Of a stretch of 10,160 nt of DNA, positions 1 through 6,481 are shown piece after piece. The notes under the pieces were generated by a model, which did not search any database, had not been told where the DNA came from, and saw nothing but the letters and a program-made list of their open reading frames with translations. The stretch lies in assembly GCA_947628925.1 (NCBI GenBank), contig CANRBU010000036.1, forward strand, positions 1-10,160. Direction: 5' to 3'. How positions within the stretch are numbered: the first letter of the stretch is position 1; every line of letters starts with the position of its first letter. Both the position numbers and the translations under genes were made by a program. The DNA comes from an uncultured Clostridia bacterium (GTDB lineage: Bacteria > Bacillota > Clostridia > TANB77 > CAG-508).

Positions 1-705
1 ATAGAAGAACTAACAAAATTAACTACAACAACAATTTCAGAAGTCACACATTATACAACAGTTGCAATCGGTCCATGCGCAGATACACAATATATAGAAG
101 AAATTAAATTTGTATTGTTGGGAAGCCGTATGTTAATGGCAATCATTTTAACAAATACTGGTTTAGTAAAAGAAACAATTATCAAATTTGATGAAGATGT
201 CACCGAAAAACAAGTTGAAACTATAAACTACATGTTCAATAAAAAATTAAAAAATCAGCCACTAGAAATTATAGATAGTCCATTACAAGATTATTTAATA
301 AATGAAATGAAATATAGTGTAAAAGTTATAAAACCAATTATTGAACAAATAAAAAAAGTATTGCAAGAAGAAAGACAAATATATTTAGAAGGTGCAAACA
401 GAGCGTTTGATTTACCAGAATTTAATAGCCTAGCAGTTGCAAAGAATTTTATAAATATAATTGATGAAAAAGATTTGATGGCAGATATGTTAAATAATGG
501 TTTTGCCCAAGATATAAATGTGTATATTGGAGATGAAAATGAAAAAGAAGAATTAAAAGATTTTAGTATTATTACTTTTAAACATAAAGTAGGAAACAAA
601 GATCTAGGAACAATAGGAATTATAGGACCAAAAAGAATGGATTATTCAAAAGTAATTTCAGTTATGAAGTATATTAGCAAAAAACTTAATGAAAAAGATA
701 TGTAA
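1..705 (+). CDS. hrcA: Heat-inducible transcription repressor HrcA, C-terminal part (5' end outside window)
   Basis: HrcA represses class I heat-shock operons by binding the CIRCE operator and is kept active by GroEL. Frame 1 is open from the first base, giving 234 residues and a TAA stop at 703-705; full-length family members are about 340 residues, so roughly the first 105 (the winged-helix DNA-binding domain) lie upstream of the window. The first in-frame ATG, at 115, is internal and not the true start. Visible family features are the segment around residues 5-24 after the DNA-binding domain (LTKLTTTTISEVTHYTTVAI), the conserved TNTGLV stretch near residue 52, and the C-terminal signature IGPKRMDYSKVISVMKYI near residues 209-226. 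The gene ends 22 bases before grpE, consistent with an autoregulated hrcA-grpE-dnaK-dnaJ operon. The expected CIRCE element and promoter would be upstream of the window. Family assignment is firm. Confidence 0.97.
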   Translation: MEELTKLTTTTISEVTHYTTVAIGPCADTQYIEEIKFVLLGSRMLMAIILTNTGLVKETIIKFDEDVTEKQVETINYMFNKKLKNQPLEIIDSPLQDYLINEMKYSVKVIKPIIEQIKKVLQEERQIYLEGANRAFDLPEFNSLAVAKNFINIIDEKDLMADMLNNGFAQDINVYIGDENEKEELKDFSIITFKHKVGNKDLGTIGIIGPKRMDYSKVISVMKYISKKLNEKDM

Positions 706-711
706 ATAAAA

Positions 712-717
712 AGGAGG
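712..717 (+). promoter_or_regulatory. Ribosome binding site of grpE
   Basis: AGGAGG ends 10 bases before the ATG at 728. It is a full-consensus Shine-Dalgarno and supports this start. Confidence 0.9.
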
Positions 718-727
718 AATTTGAAAT

Positions 728-1213
728 ATGGCAGAAGCAGAGAAAAAAGAAGAGTTAGAAGAAAAAGAGGAAAATCTTGAAATTGACCCAAAACAACAAG
801 AAATAGACGAAATTACTGATAGATATAAAAGGGTATTGGCAGAGTTTGAAAATCATAAAAAAAGGAGCCAAAAAGAAAGAGACAATTTATATAACATAAT
901 TTTGACAGACATTATAGGAAATATGTTACCAATATTAGACAACTTAGAAAATGCAGTAAAAGTAGAAACTAAAGATGAAGAATTCAAAAAAGGAATAGAA
1001 TTAGTTTTAAAACAATTTCAAGATACATTAAAATCAAAAGGTGTAGAAGAAATAAAAACAATAGGGCAAACTTTTGACCCAGAACTACATGAGGCAGTTT
1101 CTAGTATTCAAGATGAAACAAAAGGTGAAAAAGAAATTGTACAAGAATACAGAAAAGGCTATAAAATAGGGACAAAAGTGATTAGACATTCAATGGTAGT
1201 TGTCGCAAATTAA
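728..1213 (+). CDS. grpE: GrpE, nucleotide exchange factor for DnaK
   Basis: GrpE is a cytoplasmic homodimer that releases ADP from DnaK and so resets the Hsp70 cycle. The 161-residue protein starts with a very acidic, lysine-rich, probably disordered leader (about residues 1-20). The long dimerisation helix follows, with the typical ITDRYKRVLAEFENHKKR stretch at about 29-46, and then the helical segment containing NMLPILDNLENAV (65-77). The C-terminal beta-domain that contacts DnaK carries FDPELHEAV (116-124) and GYKIGTKVIRHSMVVVAN (144-161), both hallmark GrpE motifs. Length is somewhat shorter than the 190-200 residues of Escherichia coli, with the difference in the variable N-terminal leader. 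It lies between hrcA and dnaK as in most Bacillota, and is presumably co-transcribed under HrcA control. Confidence 0.98.
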   Translation: MAEAEKKEELEEKEENLEIDPKQQEIDEITDRYKRVLAEFENHKKRSQKERDNLYNIILTDIIGNMLPILDNLENAVKVETKDEEFKKGIELVLKQFQDTLKSKGVEEIKTIGQTFDPELHEAVSSIQDETKGEKEIVQEYRKGYKIGTKVIRHSMVVVAN

Positions 1214-1270
1214 CAGACAAGAACATGAAATGTCAAAAAAATAAGTTATTAAATTTAAAAAAATATATTT

Positions 1271-1276
1271 AGGAGG
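1271..1276 (+). promoter_or_regulatory. Ribosome binding site of dnaK
   Basis: AGGAGG lies 8 bases before the ATG at 1285, an optimal arrangement fitting high-level DnaK synthesis. The 71-base grpE-dnaK spacer in front of it is very A/T-rich. I see no convincing promoter or terminator there. Confidence 0.9.
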
Positions 1277-1284
1277 AATTTAAA

Positions 1285-3129
1285 ATGGGAAAAATTATAG
1301 GTATTGACTTAGGAACAACAAATTCATGTGTATCAGTTATGGAAGGAGGAGAAGCTGTCGTTATACCAAACGCAGAAGGAAATAGAACAACACCATCTGT
1401 TGTTGCATTTTCAAAAAATGGCGAAAGATTAGTAGGACAAATTGCAAAACGTCAAGCAGTAACAAATCCTGATAATACTGTTATTTCAATCAAAAGAAAA
1501 ATGGGAACAGCAGAAAAAGTTAAAATAGAAGGTGATAGTTTTACACCACAAGAAATTTCAGCAATGATTTTACAAAAATTAAAAACAGATGCAGAAAATT
1601 ATTTAGGACAAAAAGTAACACAAGCAGTTATTACAGTACCAGCATATTTTAATGATAGCCAAAGACAAGCAACAAAAGATGCTGGAAAAATAGCAGGACT
1701 AGAAGTTTTAAGAATTATAAATGAACCAACAGCAGCAGCTCTAGCTTATGGAATGGACAAAGAACAAGATCAAAAAATCTTAATCTATGACTTAGGTGGA
1801 GGTACATTTGATGTATCTATTCTAGATATAGGTGATGGTGTATTTGAAGTATTATCAACAAGTGGTAATACACACTTAGGTGGAGATGATTTTGATAATG
1901 CCGTTATTGATTATCTAGTATCAGAATTCAAAAAATCAAATGGAATTGACTTAAAAACAGACAAAATGGCAATGCAAAGATTAAAAGAAGCTGCAGAAAA
2001 AGCTAAAATTGAATTATCAGGTGTACAACAAACACAAATTAACTTACCATTTATTACAGCAGATAGCACAGGACCTAAACATTTAGATATTACATTAACA
2101 AAATCAAAATTTGAAGAACTTATCCATGATTTAGTAGAATCAACAGCTGGACCTGTTAACCAAGCTTTAAAAGATGCAGGTTTATCAGCAAATGATATTC
2201 ATAAAGTTTTATTAGTTGGTGGTTCAACAAGAGTACCAGCTGTACAAGAAATGGTAAAGAAAATTACAGGTAAAGAACCTGATAAAGGAATTAATCCAGA
2301 TGAATGTGTTGCAATTGGTGCAGCAATTCAAGGTGGAGTACTTTCAGGAGATGTAAAAGACCTAGTACTACTAGATGTTACACCATTATCACTAGGAATT
2401 GAAACATATGGTGGAGTATTCACAAAATTAATTGAAAGAAATACAACTATTCCAACTAAAAAATCACAAATTTTCTCAACAGCAGCAGATGGTCAAACTT
2501 CAGTAGAAGTACATGTTTTACAAGGTGAAAGAGAAATGGCAGCATATAATAAAACTTTAGGAAGATTCCAATTAACAGGAATTCCAGCAGCACCAAGAGG
2601 AGTACCACAAATAGAAGTTACATTTGATATTGATGCAAACGGAATTGTTCATGTATCTGCAAAAGATATGGCAACAGGAAATAGCCAAAATGTATCAATT
2701 ACAGCATCAACAAACTTAACAGATGAAGATATTGAAAAAGCTGTAAAAGATGCAGAAGCACATGCTGCAGAAGATAAAAAGAAGAAGGAAGAAATTGAAG
2801 TTAAGAATAATGCAGAAAGCTTATTATATAACAGTGAAAAAACATTGACAGATTTAGGCGACAAAATTAGTGGTGAAGAAAAAGCAAAGGTAGAAACAGA
2901 AATAGAAAATACTAAAAAAGCATTAGAAACAAACGACACAGAAAAAATTAAAGAAGCTACAGAAAAATTAACAAAGGTATTTTACGAAATGTCAGAACAA
3001 TTATATAAAAATGCAAATCCAAATGCTGGAGCAGGTGCAGATGCAACTGCAAATGCAGAAAACCAAGAAGATGGTGGAAACAATGGCAATGTATATGATG
3101 CAGATTATAAAGTAGAAGATGATAAATAA
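1285..3129 (+). CDS. dnaK: Chaperone DnaK (Hsp70)
   Basis: ATP-driven Hsp70 that binds exposed hydrophobic segments of unfolded proteins, working with DnaJ and GrpE in the cytoplasm. The 614-residue protein has the ATPase domain at about 1-355, opening with the phosphate-binding loop IGIDLGTTNS (5-14). NEPTAAALAYG and the DLGGGTFDVS loop follow, then THLGGDDFD with the conserved Thr196 (equivalent of E. coli Thr199). The interdomain linker is DVKDLVLLDVTPLSLGIET from residue 356. The substrate-binding beta-domain follows, then an alpha-helical lid rich in Lys and Glu. The tail, about residues 575-614, is Ala/Asn/Gly-rich then acidic, ending YKVEDDK. The roughly 24-residue insert seen in Gram-negative DnaK after the region corresponding to VISIKRKMG is absent, as expected for Gram-positive lineages. 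Codon use is strongly biased to A/T-ending codons, as for an abundant protein. Confidence 0.99.
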   Translation: MGKIIGIDLGTTNSCVSVMEGGEAVVIPNAEGNRTTPSVVAFSKNGERLVGQIAKRQAVTNPDNTVISIKRKMGTAEKVKIEGDSFTPQEISAMILQKLKTDAENYLGQKVTQAVITVPAYFNDSQRQATKDAGKIAGLEVLRIINEPTAAALAYGMDKEQDQKILIYDLGGGTFDVSILDIGDGVFEVLSTSGNTHLGGDDFDNAVIDYLVSEFKKSNGIDLKTDKMAMQRLKEAAEKAKIELSGVQQTQINLPFITADSTGPKHLDITLTKSKFEELIHDLVESTAGPVNQALKDAGLSANDIHKVLLVGGSTRVPAVQEMVKKITGKEPDKGINPDECVAIGAAIQGGVLSGDVKDLVLLDVTPLSLGIETYGGVFTKLIERNTTIPTKKSQIFSTAADGQTSVEVHVLQGEREMAAYNKTLGRFQLTGIPAAPRGVPQIEVTFDIDANGIVHVSAKDMATGNSQNVSITASTNLTDEDIEKAVKDAEAHAAEDKKKKEEIEVKNNAESLLYNSEKTLTDLGDKISGEEKAKVETEIENTKKALETNDTEKIKEATEKLTKVFYEMSEQLYKNANPNAGAGADATANAENQEDGGNNGNVYDADYKVEDDK

Positions 3130-3135
3130 AATTGA

Positions 3136-3140
3136 AAGGA
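3136..3140 (+). promoter_or_regulatory. Ribosome binding site of dnaJ
   Basis: AAGGA lies 7 bases before the ATG at 3148. It is weaker than the dnaK site, in line with DnaJ being needed in smaller amounts than DnaK. The start is supported by the canonical J-domain opening KRDYYEVLG. Confidence 0.8.
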
Positions 3141-3147
3141 AAAAACA

Positions 3148-4308
3148 ATGGCTAGTAAAAGAGACTATTATGAAGTGCTAGGAGTCAATAAAAATGCATC
3201 AGATGATGAACTAAAAAAGGCATATAGAAAATTAGCAAAACAATATCATCCAGATGCAAATCCGGACAATAAAAAAGAAGCAGAAGCAAAATTTAAAGAA
3301 TTAAATGAAGCTTATGAAACTTTGTCAGACCCACAAAAGCGCAGGATGTATGACCAATTTGGACCAGATGGACCACAAGGCTTTGGAGGAGCCGGTGGAC
3401 CATTTGGCGGTGGGCAAGGTGGATATTATTCATATAATGGTTCAGGCTTTGATGGATTTGGAGATTTTGGAGACTTAGGAGATATATTTTCTTTCTTTAC
3501 AGGGTTTGGTGGTAGACAATCTAAAAAACAATCTGGACCACGAAGAGGTGCTGATTTAAATTTAAGAATGGATATTACTTTTGAAGAAGCATATTTAGGT
3601 GTGGATAAAGAAATTGTTATCACAAGAAATGAAAAATGTAGTCATTGCCATGGAACAGGTGCAAAACCGGGAACAAGCCCTATGAAATGTCCAAGTTGCC
3701 AAGGTACAGGACAAATAAAACAAGTGCAAAATACTATTTTAGGTCAAGTTCAAACAACAAGAACATGTCCAGAATGTCATGGTACAGGTGAAATTATTAA
3801 AGAACCATGTGATGAATGTAGAGGAAAAGGTACAGTAAGAAAACAACCTAAAATTAAAGTGCATATACCAGCAGGAATTGATGATGAGCAAACTGTTGCA
3901 TTAAGAGGGGAAGGAGACCCTGGTGAAAAAGGTGGACCAAATGGAGATTTATATATTACTGTCAGAATAAAAAGGCATAATATATTTACTCGAAAAGGAA
4001 ATAATGTATTAAGTGAAATTCCAATAACCATTACACAAGCAACTTTAGGTGCAGAATTGGAAATACCAATGGTAGATGGAACAAAAGAAATATACAAAAT
4101 TCCTGAAGGAACACAAACAGGTACCAAATTTACAATTAGAAACAAAGGATTTAAGAATGTTAATTCATCAATTCAAGGAGATTATGTTTTTACTGTAATA
4201 GTTCAAACACCAAAAAAACTATCAAAAGAACAGAGAGATTTGTTAATGCAACTAGCTAAAACAATGAATGAACAACCACCAATAAAAAAGCGAGGAATAT
4301 TCGGTTAA
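3148..4308 (+). CDS. dnaJ: Chaperone DnaJ (type I Hsp40)
   Basis: Co-chaperone that delivers unfolded clients to DnaK and stimulates its ATPase. The 386 residues show every type I DnaJ part in order. The J-domain (about 4-70) carries the HPD tripeptide at 34-36. A Gly/Phe-rich linker runs from about 71 to 128. Four zinc-binding CxxCxGxG repeats are intact: CSHCHGTG (164-171), CPSCQGTG (181-188), CPECHGTG (207-214) and CDECRGKG (221-228). Two C-terminal beta-domains follow, ending with a short dimerisation segment and basic tail. Eighteen bases separate it from dnaK, so it is co-transcribed. A strong terminator begins within 10 bases of its stop, marking it as the last gene of the heat-shock operon; no prmA or other downstream gene is attached. 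Confidence 0.99.
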   Translation: MASKRDYYEVLGVNKNASDDELKKAYRKLAKQYHPDANPDNKKEAEAKFKELNEAYETLSDPQKRRMYDQFGPDGPQGFGGAGGPFGGGQGGYYSYNGSGFDGFGDFGDLGDIFSFFTGFGGRQSKKQSGPRRGADLNLRMDITFEEAYLGVDKEIVITRNEKCSHCHGTGAKPGTSPMKCPSCQGTGQIKQVQNTILGQVQTTRTCPECHGTGEIIKEPCDECRGKGTVRKQPKIKVHIPAGIDDEQTVALRGEGDPGEKGGPNGDLYITVRIKRHNIFTRKGNNVLSEIPITITQATLGAELEIPMVDGTKEIYKIPEGTQTGTKFTIRNKGFKNVNSSIQGDYVFTVIVQTPKKLSKEQRDLLMQLAKTMNEQPPIKKRGIFG

Positions 4309-4315
4309 AAAAATG

Positions 4316-4356
4316 CTAAGTTTAGATTTTCTAAGGAAAACTAAGCTTAGTTTTTT
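4316..4356 (+). terminator. Rho-independent terminator of the hrcA-grpE-dnaK-dnaJ operon
   Basis: CTAAGTTTAG (4316-4325) pairs with CTAAGCTTAG (4341-4350): 10 pairs with one G-U. Inside it, TTTTC (4327-4331) pairs with GGAAAA at 4336-4340 (five pairs), leaving a TAAG loop and a single bulged A at 4326. Six Ts follow at 4351-4356. Seven As lie just before the stem (4307-4313), so the complement would also look like a terminator, although no opposing gene is seen. It lies between the dnaJ stop and the next promoter. Confidence 0.9.
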
Positions 4357-4380
4357 ATTGTATAAAAAATCTTAAAGTGC

Positions 4381-4409
4381 TAGACATTTAGGTTTAAATG
4401 GGATATAAT
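4381..4409 (+). promoter_or_regulatory. Sigma-A type promoter for the glycosyltransferase-ruvB-queH unit
   Basis: A -35 box TAGACA (4381-4386, five of six matches to TTGACA) and a perfect -10 box TATAAT (4404-4409) are separated by exactly 17 bases. Transcription would start near 4415-4417, giving a leader of about 40 bases before the ATG at 4457. It sits just after the dnaJ terminator, exactly where a new transcription unit needs a promoter. Sequence evidence only. Confidence 0.78.
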
Positions 4410-4437
4410 ATGAATGTGAAATTTGTTGAAAAACTTT

Positions 4438-4444
4438 GGAAAGG
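4438..4444 (+). promoter_or_regulatory. Ribosome binding site of the Alg14-like gene (decides the start)
   Basis: GGAAAGG lies 12 bases before the ATG at 4457. In-frame TTG (4436) and GTG (4448) codons overlap it or lie too close to it, so the ATG is preferred. Spacing is longer than optimal. Confidence 0.6.
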
Positions 4445-4456
4445 TATGTGATAAAC

Positions 4457-4930
4457 ATGAAGAAAAAAGTGCTATTTATTTCTAGCACTGGGGGACATTT
4501 AGAAGAATTGCTACAACTACAACCATTATTTAAAAAATATGAGTATAATATTATTACTGAAAAAGATGATTCAAACATCAGCTTAAAAGAAAAATATGGT
4601 AATAAATTGTATTTTTTGCCATATGGTACAAGGGCAAAATTGTTTACATATATTTTTAAATATTTATATTTATGCATACGAACAGTCTACTTATATTTTA
4701 AGTTACGTCCTAAAGTTATAGTAACAACAGGAACACATACTGCAGGACCAATGTGTATTTTAGGGAAAATTTTTGGAAGTAAAATAATTTATATTGAAAC
4801 ATTTGCAAACATTAATAAAAAAACTGCGACAGGTAGACTTATTTATCCAATTGCAGATTTATTTATTGTGCAGTGGAAAGAAATGTTAAAACTATATCCA
4901 AAAGCAGTTTATGGAGGGATAATTTTTTAA
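4457..4930 (+). CDS. Alg14-like glycosyltransferase subunit (PssD/Cps14F type)
   Basis: Resembles the membrane-anchoring, acceptor-binding half of split GT-B glycosyltransferases, such as eukaryotic Alg14, rhizobial PssD and pneumococcal Cps14F. These recruit the catalytic Alg13-like partner to lipid-linked sugar on the cytoplasmic membrane face. The 157 residues open with a Rossmann-type strand and the family motif SSTGGHLEELL (9-19). A hydrophobic, aromatic segment at about 62-82 could associate with the membrane. VTTGTHTAGP (89-98), YIETFA (112-117) and the YGGIIF end (152-157) are typical of the family. I chose the ATG at 4457 over in-frame TTG 4436 and GTG 4448 because MKKKVLFISS is the usual N-terminus. 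The partner gene begins directly after the stop. The sugar and acceptor cannot be told from sequence. This is the first gene after the promoter at 4381-4409. Confidence 0.9.
   Translation: MKKKVLFISSTGGHLEELLQLQPLFKKYEYNIITEKDDSNISLKEKYGNKLYFLPYGTRAKLFTYIFKYLYLCIRTVYLYFKLRPKVIVTTGTHTAGPMCILGKIFGSKIIYIETFANINKKTATGRLIYPIADLFIVQWKEMLKLYPKAVYGGIIF
4913..4918 (+). promoter_or_regulatory. Ribosome binding site of the Alg13-like gene, inside the Alg14-like coding region
   Basis: GGAGGG lies 12 bases before the ATG at 4931 and is written by the two conserved glycine codons of the YGGIIF C-terminus of the upstream gene. A ribosome finishing the first gene could restart immediately, which would balance the two subunits. 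Confidence 0.65.
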
Positions 4931-5410
4931 ATGATATTTGTTATGCTAGGAACTCAAAATAATAGTTTCCACAGGTTATTAGAAAAAGTGGATAATTTAA
5001 TTGAAAAAAAGGTAATTCAAGAAGAAGTAATTGTACAAGCAGGTTATACAAAATATCAAAGCAAAAACTTAAAACAGTTTAGCTTAATATCAAAATCGGA
5101 AATGGGAAAATATCAAGAGCAAGCATCATTAATAATCACACATGGTGGTGGTGCATCAATAGTATCATCACTAAAACTAGGAAAAAAGGTTATTGCAGTA
5201 CCTAGAAAGCATTGTTATGCAGAACATGTAAATGACCATCAACAAGATATTGTACAAACTTTTGCACATAAAGGCTATATTATAGGTGTTGATGATGTAG
5301 AACAATTAGAAGATGCTCTTATCAAAGCAAAAGATTTTGAACCACAAAAATATATATCAAACAATAAAAAGATATTAGATATTATAGAAAAATATATTGA
5401 AACTGTTTAA
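4931..5410 (+). CDS. Alg13-like glycosyltransferase catalytic subunit (PssE/Cps14G type)
   Basis: Corresponds to the C-terminal, nucleotide-sugar-binding half of a GT-B (family GT28-like) glycosyltransferase. It is expected to work as a complex with the preceding Alg14-like protein at the cytoplasmic membrane surface. The 159 residues begin with the family start MIFVMLGTQNNSFHRLLEKVD. The donor-binding loop HGGGASI is at 71-77 (HGGTGSI or HAGAGSI in relatives), the VPRKHCYAEHVNDHQ block at 90-104 (family pattern PRxxxxxEHvndHQ), and a short C-terminal helix follows. There is no transmembrane segment, as expected for the soluble partner. Its ATG touches the stop of the upstream gene and is in the same reading frame. 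The sugar donor is not predictable; characterised relatives use UDP-GlcNAc, UDP-Gal or UDP-GlcA. Confidence 0.92.
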   Translation: MIFVMLGTQNNSFHRLLEKVDNLIEKKVIQEEVIVQAGYTKYQSKNLKQFSLISKSEMGKYQEQASLIITHGGGASIVSSLKLGKKVIAVPRKHCYAEHVNDHQQDIVQTFAHKGYIIGVDDVEQLEDALIKAKDFEPQKYISNNKKILDIIEKYIETV

Positions 5411-5462
5411 AATATAGCAATTTTTGACTGAGAAATTCAAACCGAAAGGAATGATATAAAAT

Positions 5463-6464
5463 ATGGAGGAAGAAAGGCTAATAAATCCAGAGTTAGAAGA
5501 TTCTAGTGAAGAAAGACTAGAAAATTCTTTAAGACCTAAAACTTTAGATGAATATATAGGACAAGAAAAAATAAAAGAGAACATGAAAGTGTATATTGAA
5601 GCAGCGAAAAAAAGAGGGGAAGCTTTAGATCATGTTTTATTATATGGACCACCAGGGTTAGGAAAAACAACTTTATCAAACATTATATCAAATGAAATGA
5701 ATGCAAATATAAAAATCACTTCAGGACCAGCAATAGAAAAACCTGGTGATTTAGCAGCTTTATTGACAAACTTATCAGAATTTGATGTGTTATTTATTGA
5801 TGAAATACATAGACTTAGCAAAAGTGTAGAAGAAATTTTGTACCCAGCATTAGAAGATTATACTCTAGACATAATTATAGGAAAAGGTCCAAGCGCTAGA
5901 TCAATTAGATTAGATTTACCAAAATTTACTTTGATTGGTGCTACAACAAAGGCAGGTTCTTTAACAACACCATTAAGAGATAGGTTTGGAATTGTACATA
6001 GATTAGAGTTGTATTCAGTAGAAGATTTAACTAAAATTGTTAAACGTTCTAGCAATATTTTAGATGTTAAAATTGATGAGCAAGCAGCAATTGAAATTGC
6101 AAGAAGGTCAAGAGGAACACCTAGAATTGCTAACAGACTTTTAAAAAGAGTTAGAGATTATGCACTAGTTATTGGTGATGGAGAAATTAATTTAAAAATT
6201 ACGAAACATGCTTTAAATAAATTAGAAATTGATGAATTAGGTTTAGATGAAATTGATAGAAAATTATTAGAAACTATGATTGTACAATATGGTGGAAAAC
6301 CTGTTGGAATAGAGGCTCTGGCAGCAACAATAGGTGAGGAAGTTGATACAATAGAAGATGTTTATGAACCATATTTAATTCAAATTGGTTTTATTGCTAG
6401 AACCTTAAGAGGAAGGATGGTATTGCCGCCAGCATATCAGCATATGGGCTATCCATATAACTGA
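5463..6464 (+). CDS. ruvB: Holliday junction branch migration ATPase RuvB
   Basis: Hexameric AAA+ motor that, with RuvA, drives branch migration of Holliday junctions in recombinational repair. The 333 residues include the RuvB-type opening RPKTLDEYIGQ (24-34), Walker A GPPGLGKTT (62-70) and Walker B FIDEIH (111-116). Sensor 1 GATT is at 159-162, the arginine-finger region PLRDRFG at 170-176 (Arg174), and sensor 2 RGTPRIANR at 218-226. The C-terminal winged-helix DNA-binding domain carries GGKPVGIEALA (277-287) and RTLRGR (313-318). All catalytic residues are present. AAAGGA at 5445-5450, 12 bases upstream, supports the ATG. ruvA and ruvC, often directly upstream, are absent here; the neighbour is the Alg13-like gene 52 bases away. 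RuvA must therefore be encoded elsewhere. No separate promoter is convincing, so it is probably read from the promoter at 4381-4409. Confidence 0.99.
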   Translation: MEEERLINPELEDSSEERLENSLRPKTLDEYIGQEKIKENMKVYIEAAKKRGEALDHVLLYGPPGLGKTTLSNIISNEMNANIKITSGPAIEKPGDLAALLTNLSEFDVLFIDEIHRLSKSVEEILYPALEDYTLDIIIGKGPSARSIRLDLPKFTLIGATTKAGSLTTPLRDRFGIVHRLELYSVEDLTKIVKRSSNILDVKIDEQAAIEIARRSRGTPRIANRLLKRVRDYALVIGDGEINLKITKHALNKLEIDELGLDEIDRKLLETMIVQYGGKPVGIEALAATIGEEVDTIEDVYEPYLIQIGFIARTLRGRMVLPPAYQHMGYPYN

Positions 6465-6481
6465 AATAGGAAGGATAAAGC

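Noticed and set aside
1214..1284. Internal promoter, riboswitch or CIRCE copy between grpE and dnaK
   Set aside because: The spacer is simply A/T-rich with a tiny ACAT-GAA-ATGT fold; no paired hexamers, no CIRCE and no stable structure are visible.
2362..2374. Palindrome CTAGTA-C-TACTAG in dnaK
   Set aside because: It lies in the conserved linker codons (DLVLLD) with no loop or neighbouring element; probably chance codon choice.
2957..3148. Reverse-strand open frame rich in His and Leu at the end of dnaK
   Set aside because: It is the mirror of the repetitive GCA/AAT/GAT codons of the DnaK tail; there is no ribosome binding site and no family resemblance.
4436..4456. Upstream in-frame TTG (4436) and GTG (4448) starts for the Alg14-like gene
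   Set aside because: The TTG overlaps the GGAAAGG ribosome binding site and the GTG is only three bases after it; the family normally begins at the MKKKVLFISS strand.
4372..4677. Reverse-strand open frame opposite the Alg14-like gene
   Set aside because: Overlaps a well-supported gene and its promoter, has no recognisable motif, and reads as a shadow of A/T-rich coding sequence.
4923..4930. Frameshifting on the six-T run just before the Alg14-like stop as a way to fuse the two subunits
   Set aside because: The two genes are already in the same frame, so a one-base slip would leave the partner's frame rather than join it; only readthrough could fuse them.
5424..5460. TTGACT and TATAAA as a promoter for ruvB
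   Set aside because: The boxes are 25 bases apart, far from the 16-18 needed, and TATAAA touches the start codon.
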